Below, piece by piece: positions 49,028-58,281 of a DNA stretch of 64,000 bases. Every line of letters starts with the position of its first letter. The stretch's first letter is position 1. The translations under genes and the position numbers were made by a program. This DNA comes from Streptomyces sp. NBC_01267. Lineage in GTDB: Bacteria; Actinomycetota; Actinomycetes; Streptomycetales; Streptomycetaceae. The DNA lies in NCBI RefSeq assembly GCF_036241575.1, contig NZ_CP108455.1, positions 1,998,501 to 2,062,500 of the forward strand, written 5' to 3'. The notes beneath the pieces were generated by a model. That model saw only the letters and a list, made by a program, of their open reading frames with translations, was not told the DNA's origin and ran no database searches.

Positions 49028-50254
49028 CTACGCCCTCCGGAAGGCGAGCACCGCGTTGTGCCCGCCGAATCCGAACGAGTGGCTGACCGCGCGCGACACC
49101 CGCGTACGGCGGGGCTGTTTGGTGACGCAGTCGATGCCGAACTCCGGCGCCGGGGCCGCCAGGTTGGCGACCGGCGGCACGAGCCCGTGCTGGATGGTCA
49201 GGACGGTCAGGGCGGCTTCGATGGCGCCCGCCGCCCCCATGCAGTGACCCAGCACACCCTTGGGCGCGGTCACCGGAGGCCGGTGCGGATAGACCCGGGC
49301 GATCAGCCCGGCCTCGGTGGCGTCGTTGAGCGGGGTCGAGGTGCCGTGGGCGTTGACGTGATCGACGTCCGTGGCGTCCCAGCCCGCGTCCCGCAGCGCC
49401 GCCTCGGCAGCGGCCACGGCGACGGCACCGTCCGGGCGCGGGCTGGTGGGGTGGTACGCATCGGTGGTGGCACCGGCCCCGGCCAGCAGCGCCCGCGGCA
49501 CGGCGCCCCGGGCCCGTGCGGCGGATTCGCGTTCCAGGACCATCACCGCCGCGCCCTCCCCCATGACCAGCCCGCGCCGGTCGGCGGCGAAGGGGCGGCT
49601 GACCGCGTCCGGTTCCTCGCCCGCTCGCAGCGCCCCGGCCCCCGACCGGGCGAAACCGGTCATCGCGAGCCGGTCGATGATCGATTCGGTGGCCCCGGCG
49701 ACGGCGATGTCGCACTGTTCGGTGACCAGCAGGTCACGGGCCACGGAGAGTGCGGTGGCCCCGGACGAGCAGGCCGTGCCGGGCGCCAGGCTCGGCCCGG
49801 ACGCCCGCAGCCGGATGGCGACCTCGGCAGCCGGCATGTTGGCGATGGTGAGCAGGGTGCCCAGCGGTGAGGTGGAATCGGGGCCGCGCCGCTCCAGGAC
49901 GAGCGACTGCTCGTACAGTCCGGTCGAACCGGCGCTGCTGGTCCCGATGATCACGGCCACCCGCGATCCGTCCCAGGTCGCCGGGGAGAGACCGGCGTCG
50001 GCGACGGCCTCCCTCGCAGCGAGGATCGCGAGTCTGACGAAGCGCCCCATGCGGTAGGCGGTACGGCCGCCGACGGCGTCCGCCAGGTCGATTCCGGTGA
50101 CCGGGCAGGCGAAGTCGATGAGACAGCCGTCCAGTTCGGGAAGGACACGCGCCGTGGAGCGGCCCGCGCACACCCCCCGCCAGGTGGCTTCCGTGTCGTT
50201 GCCGGCCGGGGTGATCATGCCCAGGCCGGTGATGGCGACGGGAGAGCGACTCAT
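49028..50254 (-). CDS. FabF-like ketosynthase 1 of the KS-ACP operon
   Basis: 408 residues. It should carry out decarboxylative condensation of malonyl-ACP with an acyl chain. All catalytic residues are intact: Cys162 in GTACSSGATALS, His303 in VNAHGTSTPLND, Lys332 in PKGVLGHCMGAAG and His337 in the same motif. It is therefore not a chain-length factor lacking the Cys. The C-terminus SHSFGFGGHNAVLAFRR is also conserved. The ATG overlaps the ACP stop (ATGA). It is clearly paralogous to the second KS of this operon, sharing long stretches such as HGTSTPLNDA. Confidence 0.94.
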   Translation of the reverse strand: MSRSPVAITGLGMITPAGNDTEATWRGVCAGRSTARVLPELDGCLIDFACPVTGIDLADAVGGRTAYRMGRFVRLAILAAREAVADAGLSPATWDGSRVAVIIGTSSAGSTGLYEQSLVLERRGPDSTSPLGTLLTIANMPAAEVAIRLRASGPSLAPGTACSSGATALSVARDLLVTEQCDIAVAGATESIIDRLAMTGFARSGAGALRAGEEPDAVSRPFAADRRGLVMGEGAAVMVLERESAARARGAVPRALLAGAGATTDAYHPTSPRPDGAVAVAAAEAALRDAGWDATDVDHVNAHGTSTPLNDATEAGLIARVYPHRPPVTAPKGVLGHCMGAAGAIEAALTVLTIQHGLVPPVANLAAPAPEFGIDCVTKQPRRTRVSRAVSHSFGFGGHNAVLAFRRA

Positions 50255-50496
50255 CGGGAGGCGACCGCGGTGGAATCGTTCAGGAACTCGGTGATCCGGC
50301 CGAGCGTGGCGCCCTTGTACGCCGAGTCGGTGTCGGCGTCGACACCGAGGGTCTCCTTGACGATGACGCCCAGTTCGGCGACCGCGAGGGAGTCCATCTC
50401 CAGGTCGTCCATGGTGGCCTCGGGGCGCAGTTCACCGGCGGGGACCTTGAAGGTGTTGGTCAGGACGTCGACGAGGGTCGGGTGCAGCTCGGGCAT
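50251..50496 (-). CDS. Acyl carrier protein of the ketosynthase operon
   Basis: 81 residues. The phosphopantetheine Ser36 lies in MDSLAVAEL, with helix I LVDVLTNTFKVPAGEL and the acidic helix II following. The motif DSLAVAEL rather than the fatty-acid type DSLDTVEL suggests a specialised carrier protein. The ATG has GGAGAAC upstream. A TTGACA sequence about 60 bp upstream may give this gene and KS1 an extra promoter. Its stop overlaps the KS1 start, so both are made together. Confidence 0.94.
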   Translation of the reverse strand: MPELHPTLVDVLTNTFKVPAGELRPEATMDDLEMDSLAVAELGVIVKETLGVDADTDSAYKGATLGRITEFLNDSTAVASR

Positions 50497-50546
50497 GGTG
50501 TTCTCCTCGGTGCGTAGCGTTCGAAATGATGACGGAACGCGGGCTA

Positions 50547-50561
50547 TTGACGTCCTGTCAA
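50547..50561 (-). promoter_or_regulatory. TTGAC-N5-GTCAA palindrome before the ACP gene
   Basis: TTGAC (50547-50551) and GTCAA (50557-50561) form a small palindrome in the only sizeable gap inside the operon. Read on the minus strand it gives TTGACA, a possible -35 element. A matching -10 is not obvious. Confidence 0.35.
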
Positions 50562-50580
50562 CGTCCGGATGATCTTCCGG

Positions 50581-50730
50581 TTACGCAGTGAGGGAAGGTT
50601 TTTTCAGTTCTCCGGAGGCACTCCGCACCTGCTCGGGAGGGGTTCCGGAGGGGTGACGGAAGAGCAGCGAGAGAACATGTCCGGTGCCCCAGTACGCGAG
50701 CAGGACGACCCGCAGGAACAGCCGGCTCAC
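50581..50730 (-). CDS. 49-residue membrane protein in the ketosynthase operon
   Basis: The frame opens with a GTG that overlaps the acyl-CoA dehydrogenase stop in a GTGA, and ends at the TAA at 50581. It encodes 49 residues: one hydrophobic helix (RLFLRVVLLAYWGTGHVLSL, about 3-22) followed by a short polar tail (FRHPSGTPPEQVRSASGELK). The exact four-base overlap and protein-like hydrophobic profile argue for a real gene. It may anchor the biosynthetic enzymes to the membrane; no homologue can be named. Confidence 0.65.
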   Translation of the reverse strand: MSRLFLRVVLLAYWGTGHVLSLLFRHPSGTPPEQVRSASGELKKPSLTA

Positions 50731-52592
50731 TTCGACTCCCCCGTACCGGACCGGTGCCACGGCCCCTGGGGATCGTCGTACGCCGCCAGATACCCGGCGC
50801 CCGCGATGGGCACATCGGCCAGCCACTCCTCCGGCAGGTCGAACGCCTCGGTCAGCGGCCCCGCCACCGAGGCGATCCGCGCGGCGAGCCGGTCCACCTC
50901 GACGGGCAGCTCGCTGATGTGCCGGCCTTCCAGAAATCCCTCGTTCAGCAGATCGCCGGTGTTGCCCGCGATGCGTTCCAGCGCGAACAGCCGCCCCAGC
51001 CCGGACAGCCGCTCCCGGGCGGCCGAGCCGGGCGGCAGGGCCGCCACCGCTTCGGTCACCGCCTCGACGGCCCGCAACTGGGCGTGCGCGGTGGCCGCTT
51101 TCAGGGCTGCGGTGGCGCCCGCGTTCCACCGGCCGAGGGCGTCACCGGGCGGCGCCTCACGCATCCGCGCGCGGGCCCGGCCGAGTTGGACGGCCTCGAC
51201 GGCGGCGAGCAGATCGCGCAGGAAGGCGAGGTCGGTGAGTTCGCGTCCCGCGGGGGCCGCCGCCGGGCGCGGCGGGTGCTGGCCCGACACCATCTCGGCC
51301 GCCGCCTTGGCGTGGATGGCGAGGTTGTCGCCCTCGGCGGTGATCGTCCCCTCGATCCCGGTGACGAACGCGGCGAGCCCGTTGTTCTCCAACAGGCCCT
51401 GGGCGCCGCACCGTTCACGGCATTCGGCGATGACGGTACGCGCCTCCCAGGTGATCCACGCCTTGGCCACCGCGACCAGCCGCTCGGCCGCCGCCCTGTT
51501 GCTCTCGTCGTGGTCCGTCCAGGTCCGCTGGACCGTGCGGTGCAGCAGCGTCATCGCGTACGCGGTGGCCAGCGCGGACGCCAGCGGGGCGTGGTGGCTG
51601 CGATGGGCCGTCACCGGCACCCGCTCGGCGGCCCGTACCCCGGCGATGATCCGGTGCGAGCCGTAGCGTACGGCCACCGCCAGCGCCGCCCGTACGGAGC
51701 CCACCGCGCAGGCGCTCATGCTGAGCTTCCCCGCGGTGACCCGGCCGATCGACAGCAGGAACCGCCTGCGCCGGTTGGCCACGTCACTGCTGAAGACGCC
51801 CTCGCCGTCGAGGCGGCCCTGTGGTCCGGCGAGAAGCGCGGAGCGCGGGACGAAGACGTCGCCGAAGGAGGTGACGCAGTGGTCGACGACGCTGCCCATG
51901 CGCCGGGGCAGCAGCCTGATCCGTACGCCGGGCAGCGGTCCGGTGGCGTCGGTCAGCGGGGTCAGGAACAGGAAGGCCCCCAGGTCCCGGCCGTCGAGCA
52001 GCAGCCGCGCCGCGACCACACCGCTCTTGGGGCCGCCCGCCGTACTGGTGTTGGGCATGAACTTCTGCGCGCCCGCGTGCGGCGTGCGCAGCAGGAAGCC
52101 GTCCGCCGCCCGGTCGTACGTGGCGGTCGTCTCCAGCGCCGCGGCGTCGTTGCCGTGGGCGAGCTCCGTGCACAGGAAGGTCCCGACCCGCGACAGGTCG
52201 GCGAACTCCGACAGATCGCGCCCCGCGTCGCCGTCGTGGTCCAGCAGGCTGCCGAGGAAGAGGTTGTAGTGGATGCCCGCGACGGTGGCCAGCGCGGTGT
52301 CGACCGGGCTGATCCACTCGTGCAGGTTCGCCAGGGCCACCGGGTCGGCGGCCAGCCGGAAGGCGCTGTCCAGCGTGGAGTCGAGGGTGCGCAGCCGCTC
52401 GTACGCCAGTCCCAGCTGTTCCTCGGGCGTCAGTCCGGCACGGCGCCGGAAGGGCCCGGTGGTGAGCAGTCTGCGCCAGTGGCCGTGGGTGGCCCGGTGG
52501 TCGTCGCCGAACAGGACCCGGACGAGTTCGCCCCGTACGGCGGCCTCCCCGGCGGTCCCCGTCTCCCGCTCCACGGTGTTGTTCACCGTCAT
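50727..52592 (-). CDS. Acyl-CoA dehydrogenase/oxidase-family flavoenzyme
   Basis: 621 residues, longer than simple acyl-CoA dehydrogenases (about 380) and close to acyl-CoA oxidases. The middle domain has ALETTATYDRAADGFLL and KFMPNTSTAGG; the C-terminal helical half has the recognisable catalytic region ENNGLAAFVTGIEGTITAEGDN, with the acidic residue in IEG. It should introduce an alpha-beta double bond into an acyl chain bound to CoA or ACP, using FAD. The ATG lies three bases after the KS2 stop, and its stop overlaps the 49-aa gene. In this locus it would desaturate the growing chain. Confidence 0.88.
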   Translation of the reverse strand: MTVNNTVERETGTAGEAAVRGELVRVLFGDDHRATHGHWRRLLTTGPFRRRAGLTPEEQLGLAYERLRTLDSTLDSAFRLAADPVALANLHEWISPVDTALATVAGIHYNLFLGSLLDHDGDAGRDLSEFADLSRVGTFLCTELAHGNDAAALETTATYDRAADGFLLRTPHAGAQKFMPNTSTAGGPKSGVVAARLLLDGRDLGAFLFLTPLTDATGPLPGVRIRLLPRRMGSVVDHCVTSFGDVFVPRSALLAGPQGRLDGEGVFSSDVANRRRRFLLSIGRVTAGKLSMSACAVGSVRAALAVAVRYGSHRIIAGVRAAERVPVTAHRSHHAPLASALATAYAMTLLHRTVQRTWTDHDESNRAAAERLVAVAKAWITWEARTVIAECRERCGAQGLLENNGLAAFVTGIEGTITAEGDNLAIHAKAAAEMVSGQHPPRPAAAPAGRELTDLAFLRDLLAAVEAVQLGRARARMREAPPGDALGRWNAGATAALKAATAHAQLRAVEAVTEAVAALPPGSAARERLSGLGRLFALERIAGNTGDLLNEGFLEGRHISELPVEVDRLAARIASVAGPLTEAFDLPEEWLADVPIAGAGYLAAYDDPQGPWHRSGTGESK

Positions 52593-52595
52593 GTC

Positions 52596-53819
52596 TCACG
52601 CTCCGCGCTGGAAGGCCAGCACCACGTTGTGCCCGCCGAAGCCGAAGGAGTGGCTGACGGCCGTCTCCACGTGCTCCGGGCGCGCCTGCTTGGTCACACA
52701 GTTCAGGTCGAATTCGACGGCCGGGGCGTCGAGGTTGCCGACCGGCGGGATGAGGCCGGTCTCCAGGGTCAGTACGGTCAGCGCGGCCTCGATGGCGCCC
52801 GCGGCGGCGAGCGAGTGCCCCAGGACTCCCTTCGCCGAGGTCACCGACGGCCAGTGCGGGAAGACCCGGGTGATCACCGCTGCTTCCATCGCGTCGTTGA
52901 GCGGGGTGGAGGTGCCGTGCGCGTTGACGTGCCCGATGTCGTACGGGCTCCAGTCCGCCTCCCGCAGGGCCGCCGCCACCGCGGCCCGCGCGCAGCGGCC
53001 CTGCGGGTCGGGGGCGGTCGGGTGGTGGGCGTCGGTGGTGGCGCCCACCCCGGTGAGCAGGGCACGCGCGCGCTGTCCCCGGGCCGCCGCGTCGGCGGCC
53101 CGCTCCAGCACCAGTACCCCGGCGCCCTCCGCCATGACGAACCCGTCCCGGTCCCCGGCGAACGGACGGGACGCCGCTCCGGGGTCCTCGGTACGCCGCG
53201 AGAGCGCCCCCAGCTGTGTGAACCCGGACACCACCAGCGGCTGGAGCACCGATTCGGCGCCGCCGGCCACCACCACGTCGCACTGCCCGGACGCCAGCAG
53301 GTCGCGGGCGACGGCGATGGCCGTGGCGCCCGAGGCGCAGGCGGTGGCGGGGGCCAGGCTGGGGCCGTGGGCCCGGAGTGCGATGGCCACCTCGCCCGCC
53401 GCCGCGTTCGGGATCATCATCGGGACCAGCAGCGGGGAGACCGACTCCGGGCCCGTGGTGTGCAGCTTCAGCACGTTGTCGGTGAGTACGGAGACCCCGC
53501 CGACGCCGACGCCGATGATCACTCCCACCCGGCTGCCGTCCCAGCTCGCCGGGTCGAGTCCGGCGTCCGCGACGGCCTGCCGCGCGGCGATCAGCGCCAG
53601 CTTGACGAACCGGTGCATGCGCCAGGTCCGGCGCCCGCCCACCAGCGCGTCCACGTCGGCGTCGACCGGGCAGGCGAAGTCCACGGGCAGGCCGTGGAGT
53701 TCGGGCAGGCGGCGGGCGGTGGGCAGGCCCGCGCACACCTGCTCCCAGGTGGTGTGCGTGTCCGCCCCGGCCGGGGTGATCATCCCCAAGCCGGTCACGG
53801 CGATCTCGGGTGTCGTCAT
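52596..53819 (-). CDS. FabF-like ketosynthase 2 of the KS-ACP operon
   Basis: 407 residues from the ATG at 53819 (MTTPEIAVTGLGMITPAGAD), which overlaps the KAS III stop. The catalytic set is complete: Cys161 in ATACASGATAIAV, His301 in VNAHGTSTPLND, Lys330 in SAKGVLGHSLAAAG and His335. Like KS1, it is an active-type ketosynthase, not a chain-length factor. Two intact KS enzymes with one ACP suggest either a heterodimer or two separate elongation steps. The frame is open further upstream only as a shadow of the KAS III gene. Confidence 0.94.
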   Translation of the reverse strand: MTTPEIAVTGLGMITPAGADTHTTWEQVCAGLPTARRLPELHGLPVDFACPVDADVDALVGGRRTWRMHRFVKLALIAARQAVADAGLDPASWDGSRVGVIIGVGVGGVSVLTDNVLKLHTTGPESVSPLLVPMMIPNAAAGEVAIALRAHGPSLAPATACASGATAIAVARDLLASGQCDVVVAGGAESVLQPLVVSGFTQLGALSRRTEDPGAASRPFAGDRDGFVMAEGAGVLVLERAADAAARGQRARALLTGVGATTDAHHPTAPDPQGRCARAAVAAALREADWSPYDIGHVNAHGTSTPLNDAMEAAVITRVFPHWPSVTSAKGVLGHSLAAAGAIEAALTVLTLETGLIPPVGNLDAPAVEFDLNCVTKQARPEHVETAVSHSFGFGGHNVVLAFQRGA

Positions 53820-54910
53820 GAGAGCTCCTCGGAGAGTGCCGCCACGGCGGACGGCGTGGAGGTGGTACGGGAAGCGGCGGGCGGGGCGGAAGCCGTACGG
53901 GAGGCGGCCCGGCGCGTGCCGGGCGCGTCGGAACCGGCCCAGCGCAGGGCGGCCGACCCCCAGGTCAGCCCGCCGCCGAAGGCGGTCAGCAGCACCCGGT
54001 CGCCGGACCGCAGGACGCCCCGGGCGTCGGCGTCGGCCAGCGCGAGCGGAAGGGAGGCCGCGCCGGTGTTCCCGACCCGGTCCAGATGGGTCACGCACCG
54101 CGCCGGATCGATCCCCACCCGCTCGGCGACCGCGCTCAGGATCCGGGCGTTGGCCTGGTGCGGTACGAAGTGGTCGACCTGGTCCGGCTCCCAGCCCACC
54201 TTCGCGAGCAGCGCCCGGCACGAGCCGGTCATCCGCTCGACGGCGTGCTGGTACACCGGCCCGCCGCGCATACGGAAGTAGCCGTCGCCCGGTCCGTGGG
54301 GCGCCGCGGACGCCCGCGCCCGGGAACCGCCGCCGGCCACGGTGATCAGGTCGTACCCGGTGCCGTCACTGCCCAGGTCGAAGCCGAGCAGTTCGCCGGG
54401 GGCCCCGGCGGGCCCCGCCGCGACCAGGGCGGCGCCCGCGCCGTCGCCGAAGACGACGCCGGGCCCGCGGTCGTCGGGGTCCAGCCAGGTGGAGTACGTG
54501 TCGGCCCCGGCCAGCAGGACGCGCCCGGCGACCCCCGCGGCCACCAGGCCCTGCGCGTAGGCCAGTCCGTAGACGAATCCGCTGCACACCGCCGACACGT
54601 CGACGGCGGCGACCGTGCCGAGGCCCAGGCGGGCGGCGACGGCGGGCGCGGTGGCCGGGCAGGGGTGGTCCGGGGTGGCGGTCGCCAGGACGAGCGCGTC
54701 GACCTCGGGGTGGCCGGTGCGCTCCAGGAGCCGCCGGGCCGCCTCGTAGGCGAGGTCGCCGGTGGACACACCGGGACCGGCCCGGTGGCGGGCCCCGATG
54801 CCGGTCCTGGTCCGTACCCAGGCGTCGTCCACGCCCCAGTGCGTGGGTAAGTCGTCGTTCGTCACCCGCTGCGGTGGCACCCACCCGGCCACCGACTCCA
54901 CGAGAGCCAT
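53816..54910 (-). CDS. 3-oxoacyl-ACP synthase III (FabH-like) starter enzyme
   Basis: 364 residues from the ATG at 54910 (MALVESVAGWVP), with an AGGGGGG just upstream. It would start chains by condensing an acyl-CoA with malonyl-ACP. The triad is intact: Cys109 in VSAVCSGFVYGLAYA, His251 in FVPHQANARIL and Asn281 in GNTGAASLPLALA. A Ser/Thr/Ala/Pro-rich tail of about 35 residues after ALRWAGSD is not usual for FabH. It is the first gene of the six-gene operon and defines its starter unit. Confidence 0.94.
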   Translation of the reverse strand: MALVESVAGWVPPQRVTNDDLPTHWGVDDAWVRTRTGIGARHRAGPGVSTGDLAYEAARRLLERTGHPEVDALVLATATPDHPCPATAPAVAARLGLGTVAAVDVSAVCSGFVYGLAYAQGLVAAGVAGRVLLAGADTYSTWLDPDDRGPGVVFGDGAGAALVAAGPAGAPGELLGFDLGSDGTGYDLITVAGGGSRARASAAPHGPGDGYFRMRGGPVYQHAVERMTGSCRALLAKVGWEPDQVDHFVPHQANARILSAVAERVGIDPARCVTHLDRVGNTGAASLPLALADADARGVLRSGDRVLLTAFGGGLTWGSAALRWAGSDAPGTRRAASRTASAPPAASRTTSTPSAVAALSEELS

Positions 54911-55053
54911 CTGTTCCCCCCTCGTCATTCGATGTCTGCGGCAGCAGAACGGCATCCGAGGGGGAAGGGTTTCGCAGCAGGGGGCCGAACGGGTGGGCTC
55001 GGTTCATATGTTCGAAGTGCAGACCCGCACCGCGATGACCTGCGAAGGTATGC

Positions 55054-56331
55054 CTATGGCAGTTGCGGTGCCGCCGGGGCCATGCGCTGCCACGGCCGGC
55101 ACAGCGCCAGGAAGCAGATTGCCGCGCTCACCGCGCACACCAGCTGCACCACGGCCATCGGCACGGCCGTCGCGTCGCCCGCGATGCCGACGAGCGGGGA
55201 CGCCACCCCGCCGAGCAGGAACGTCGACGTGCCGAGCAGCGCCGATGCCGAACCGGCGGCGTGCGGCGTACGCATCAGGGCCTGCGCGTTGGTGTTCGGC
55301 ATCGCGAGCCCCATCGCCGACATCAGGACGAAGAGAGCAGCCGCGACCGGGAAGAGACCGACGTGGCCGAAGACCCCGGACGTCATCAGCAGCAGCGCCG
55401 TGGCGGCGAGCGCGATGACGGTCAGCCCGAAGCCGAGCGCCTTGTCCAGGCTGACCCGGCCGACCAGCAGCTTGCCGTTGATCTGGCCGACCGCGACCAG
55501 CCCGACGGAGTTGATCCCGAAGAGCAGGCTGAAGGTCTGGGGCGATGCGCCGTAGATGTCCTGGATCACGAAGGGCGAGGCCGAGACGTACGCGAAGAGC
55601 GCCCCGAAGGCGAACCCGCCGGCCAGCAGATAGCCGGTGAAGACCCGGTCGGCGAGCAGCGAGCGCATCGTCCGCAGCGCGTGCCCGATGCCGCCGGTGT
55701 GCCGCCGCTCGGGCGGCAGCGTCTCGTGCAGCCACTTCCACACCACGAGGGTCAGCAGCGCGCCGACGACGGTGAGCACGACGAACACCCCGCGCCAGTC
55801 GGTGATCTGGAGGATCTGGCCGCCGATGAGCGGGGCGACGATCGGGGCGGCCCCGGAGATCAGCATCAGGGTGGAGAAGAACCGGGCCATCTCCATGCCG
55901 TCGTACAGATCGCGCACCACGGCACGGGCGATGACGACGCCCGCGGAGCCGGCCAGCCCCTGCAACAGCCGGAAGGTGATGAGCAGTCCGACGCTGGGCG
56001 CGAAGGCGCAGACGGCGGTGGCGGCGACGTAGACGACCATGCCGATGAGCAGCGGACGGCGGCGCCCCCACTTGTCACTCATCGGGCCGATGACGAGCTG
56101 GCCGAGCGCCATGCCGATCAGACAGGCGGTGAGGGACAGCTGGACGGTGGCGGCGGGTGAGTGCAGCGCGTCCGTGACCTCGGGCAGCGCGGGGAGGTAC
56201 ATGTCCATCGACAGCGCGGGCAGCGCGGTGAGCCCGCCGAGGACGAGGGTGACCAGGATTCCGGCGGTACGGGCGACGGCAGGGGCAGGGTGCCCGGTGC
56301 GTATGTGGTCCGGGGCAGAGGTCTTCGGCAT
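55054..56331 (-). CDS. Bcr/CflA-family MFS multidrug exporter
   Basis: 425 residues with 12 membrane segments. The start LVLGGLTALPALSMDMYLPALPEV, motif A GPMSDKWGRRRPLLIGMV and LLQGLAGSAGVVIARAVVRDLYDG are diagnostic of the Bcr/CflA group. It lies 143 bp upstream of the KAS III gene on the same strand. It could therefore export the product of the ketosynthase operon, although the gap leaves room for a separate promoter. Confidence 0.92.
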   Translation of the reverse strand: MPKTSAPDHIRTGHPAPAVARTAGILVTLVLGGLTALPALSMDMYLPALPEVTDALHSPAATVQLSLTACLIGMALGQLVIGPMSDKWGRRRPLLIGMVVYVAATAVCAFAPSVGLLITFRLLQGLAGSAGVVIARAVVRDLYDGMEMARFFSTLMLISGAAPIVAPLIGGQILQITDWRGVFVVLTVVGALLTLVVWKWLHETLPPERRHTGGIGHALRTMRSLLADRVFTGYLLAGGFAFGALFAYVSASPFVIQDIYGASPQTFSLLFGINSVGLVAVGQINGKLLVGRVSLDKALGFGLTVIALAATALLLMTSGVFGHVGLFPVAAALFVLMSAMGLAMPNTNAQALMRTPHAAGSASALLGTSTFLLGGVASPLVGIAGDATAVPMAVVQLVCAVSAAICFLALCRPWQRMAPAAPQLP

Positions 56332-56440
56332 GGCCTCTATGCTCTCAGCTCAGACCGTGTGGTAATGACGATTCAGGCCGACCGGCAGTCGGGGAGCGGG
56401 CGCCGCTACCCGGCTGCCGGTCGGTCCTGTGGAGGCCGGA

Positions 56441-57439
56441 ATGGACAGAACCGTGCGCTGGGGCATCATCGCGACGGGTGGCATAGCCGCCACTTTCACC
56501 GCTGACCTGCAGGAGCTGCCGGGCGCGGAGGTGGTCGCGGTGGCCTCCCGCGCGCTCGCTCCGGCGAAGGAGTTCGCCGGACGCTTCGGCATTCCCCGGG
56601 CGTACGGCAGCTGGGACGAGCTGGCGGCCGACGAGGACGTCGATGTGGTGTACGTCGCCACCCCGCACTCCGCGCACCGGGCCGCCGCCGGGCTCTGCCT
56701 GGAGGCGGGCCGCGGGGTGCTGTGCGAGAAGGCGTTCACGCTGAACGCGCGGGAGGCGGGCGAACTGGTGGGCCTCGCCCGTTCCCGCGGCAGCTTCCTG
56801 ATGGAAGCCATGTGGATGTACTGCAACCCGCTCGTCCGGCGGCTGGTGGAGCTCGTACGGGACGGGGCGATCGGCGAGATCCGCACCGTCCAGGCCGACT
56901 TCGGACTGGAGGGACCGTTCGACGCGGGCCACCGGCTGCGCGACCCGGCCCAGGGCGGCGGCGCGCTGCTCGACCTCGGGGTCTACCCGGTGTCCTTCGC
57001 CCAGCTGCTGCTCGGCGAGCCCGACCGGGTGGCGGCGCACGCGCTGCTCTCGCCGGAGGGCGTGGATCTGAACACCGGGATGCTGCTCGGCTGGGACAGC
57101 GGGGCGAGCGCGCTGCTGAGCTGCTCGGTGACCGCGGACACCCCGCGGACGGCCGCGGTGACGGGCACGGCGGGCCGGATCGAGTTCCCGCCCGGCTTCT
57201 TCTACCCGGAGCGGTTCGTGCTGCACCGGGTGGGCCGGGAGCCCGAGGAGTTCACCCTCGGGCAGGCCGGGAGCGGGCTGCACGGCATGCAGTACGAGGC
57301 CGCCGAGGTGATGCGTGCCCTGCGCGCGGGTGAGACCGAGTCCCCGCTGGTACCGCTCGACGGCACGCTCGCGGTGATGCGGACCCTCGACGCGGTACGG
57401 GACCGTATCGGCGTCCGCTACCCGGTGGACCTGTCGTAA
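56441..57439 (+). CDS. Gfo/Idh/MocA-family oxidoreductase
   Basis: 332 residues from the ATG at 56441, with GGAGG at 56431-56435; the GTG 12 bases upstream is part of that site. An NAD(P)-binding Rossmann domain ([52 protein letters not shown]) leads to the catalytic [14 protein letters not shown] and the substrate domain with [12 protein letters not shown]. The subgroup includes trans-dihydrodiol and sugar dehydrogenases; the substrate cannot be told. It is followed 11 bp later by an SDR gene. Confidence 0.92.
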   Translation: MDRTVRWGIIATGGIAATFTADLQELPGAEVVAVASRALAPAKEFAGRFGIPRAYGSWDELAADEDVDVVYVATPHSAHRAAAGLCLEAGRGVLCEKAFTLNAREAGELVGLARSRGSFLMEAMWMYCNPLVRRLVELVRDGAIGEIRTVQADFGLEGPFDAGHRLRDPAQGGGALLDLGVYPVSFAQLLLGEPDRVAAHALLSPEGVDLNTGMLLGWDSGASALLSCSVTADTPRTAAVTGTAGRIEFPPGFFYPERFVLHRVGREPEEFTLGQAGSGLHGMQYEAAEVMRALRAGETESPLVPLDGTLAVMRTLDAVRDRIGVRYPVDLS

Positions 57440-57450
57440 CCTGCGCCCTC

Positions 57451-58236
57451 ATGAGCACCATGAGCACACCCACGGACCCGCCCCCGCGCACATCCCGCAG
57501 GACGGCGGTGGTGACCGGCGCGGGCTCGGGGATCGGCCGCAGCGTCGCGCTGACCCTGGCGGAGGCGGGCTGGTCGGTGGCGCTGGCCGGCCGCCGTACG
57601 GAGAAACTGGCCGAGACGGCGTCACTGACCGGCGGCGAGACCCTGCCGGTCCGCACGGACGTCTCGTCGCCGGACGAGGTGACCGCCCTGTTCGCGGAGG
57701 TACGGGACCGCTGGGGCCACCTGGACCTGCTCTTCAACAACGCGGGCATCTCGGGCCCCGGCGGGGTGCCGGTCGAGGACCTTCCGTACGCGGCGTGGCA
57801 GAAGGTGGTCGACACCAACCTGACGGGGTCGTTCCTGTGCGCGCAGGCGGCGTTCCGGCTGATGAAGGAGCAGCAGCCGCAGGGCGGCCGGATCATCAAC
57901 AACGGCTCGATCTCGGCGCACACACCGCGCCCGGACTCGATCGCGTACACGGCGACGAAGCACGCCCTGACGGGCCTGACGAAGTCCCTTTCGCTGGACG
58001 GCCGTCCGTACCGCATCGCCTGCGGGCAGATCGACATCGGCAACGCGGCGACCGAGATGACGGAGCGGATGCGGCAGGGGATCCGCCAGGCGAACGGGGA
58101 ACTGGCGGTGGAGCCGGTGATGGCGGCGGCGGACGTGGCGAGGACGGTGCTGCACATGGCGGAGCTGCCGCTGGAGGCGAACGTGCAGTTCGCGACGGTG
58201 CTGGCCACGACCATGCCGTACGTGGGGCGCGGCTGA
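57451..58236 (+). CDS. Short-chain dehydrogenase/reductase
   Basis: 261 residues. The classical SDR parts are present: cofactor motif [30 protein letters not shown], and the catalytic Ser-Tyr-Lys set in [21 protein letters not shown]. An Arg in LAGRRTEKL suggests NADP preference. It probably reduces a ketone or oxidises an alcohol; the substrate is unknown. Close spacing to the Gfo/Idh gene suggests a shared transcript and perhaps a linked pathway. A second ATG nine bases on (MSTPTDP) is an alternative start. Confidence 0.93.
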   Translation: MSTMSTPTDPPPRTSRRTAVVTGAGSGIGRSVALTLAEAGWSVALAGRRTEKLAETASLTGGETLPVRTDVSSPDEVTALFAEVRDRWGHLDLLFNNAGISGPGGVPVEDLPYAAWQKVVDTNLTGSFLCAQAAFRLMKEQQPQGGRIINNGSISAHTPRPDSIAYTATKHALTGLTKSLSLDGRPYRIACGQIDIGNAATEMTERMRQGIRQANGELAVEPVMAAADVARTVLHMAELPLEANVQFATVLATTMPYVGRG

Positions 58237-58281
58237 CGCGGGGGCGCCCGGCATGACGGCGCGCCGTGGCAGGGTGCCGTC

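Noticed and set aside
48942..49030. Perfect 10-bp inverted repeat TAGACCGACC/GGTCGGTCTA as a mobile-element end
   Set aside because: There is no transposase, the enclosed 69 bp hold only the terminator hairpin, and no target duplication is seen. It is more likely part of the terminator region or chance.
49028..53819. KS/chain-length-factor pair of an aromatic polyketide cluster
   Set aside because: Both proteins keep the active-site Cys (Cys162 and Cys161), they are not adjacent, and there is no cyclase or aromatase.
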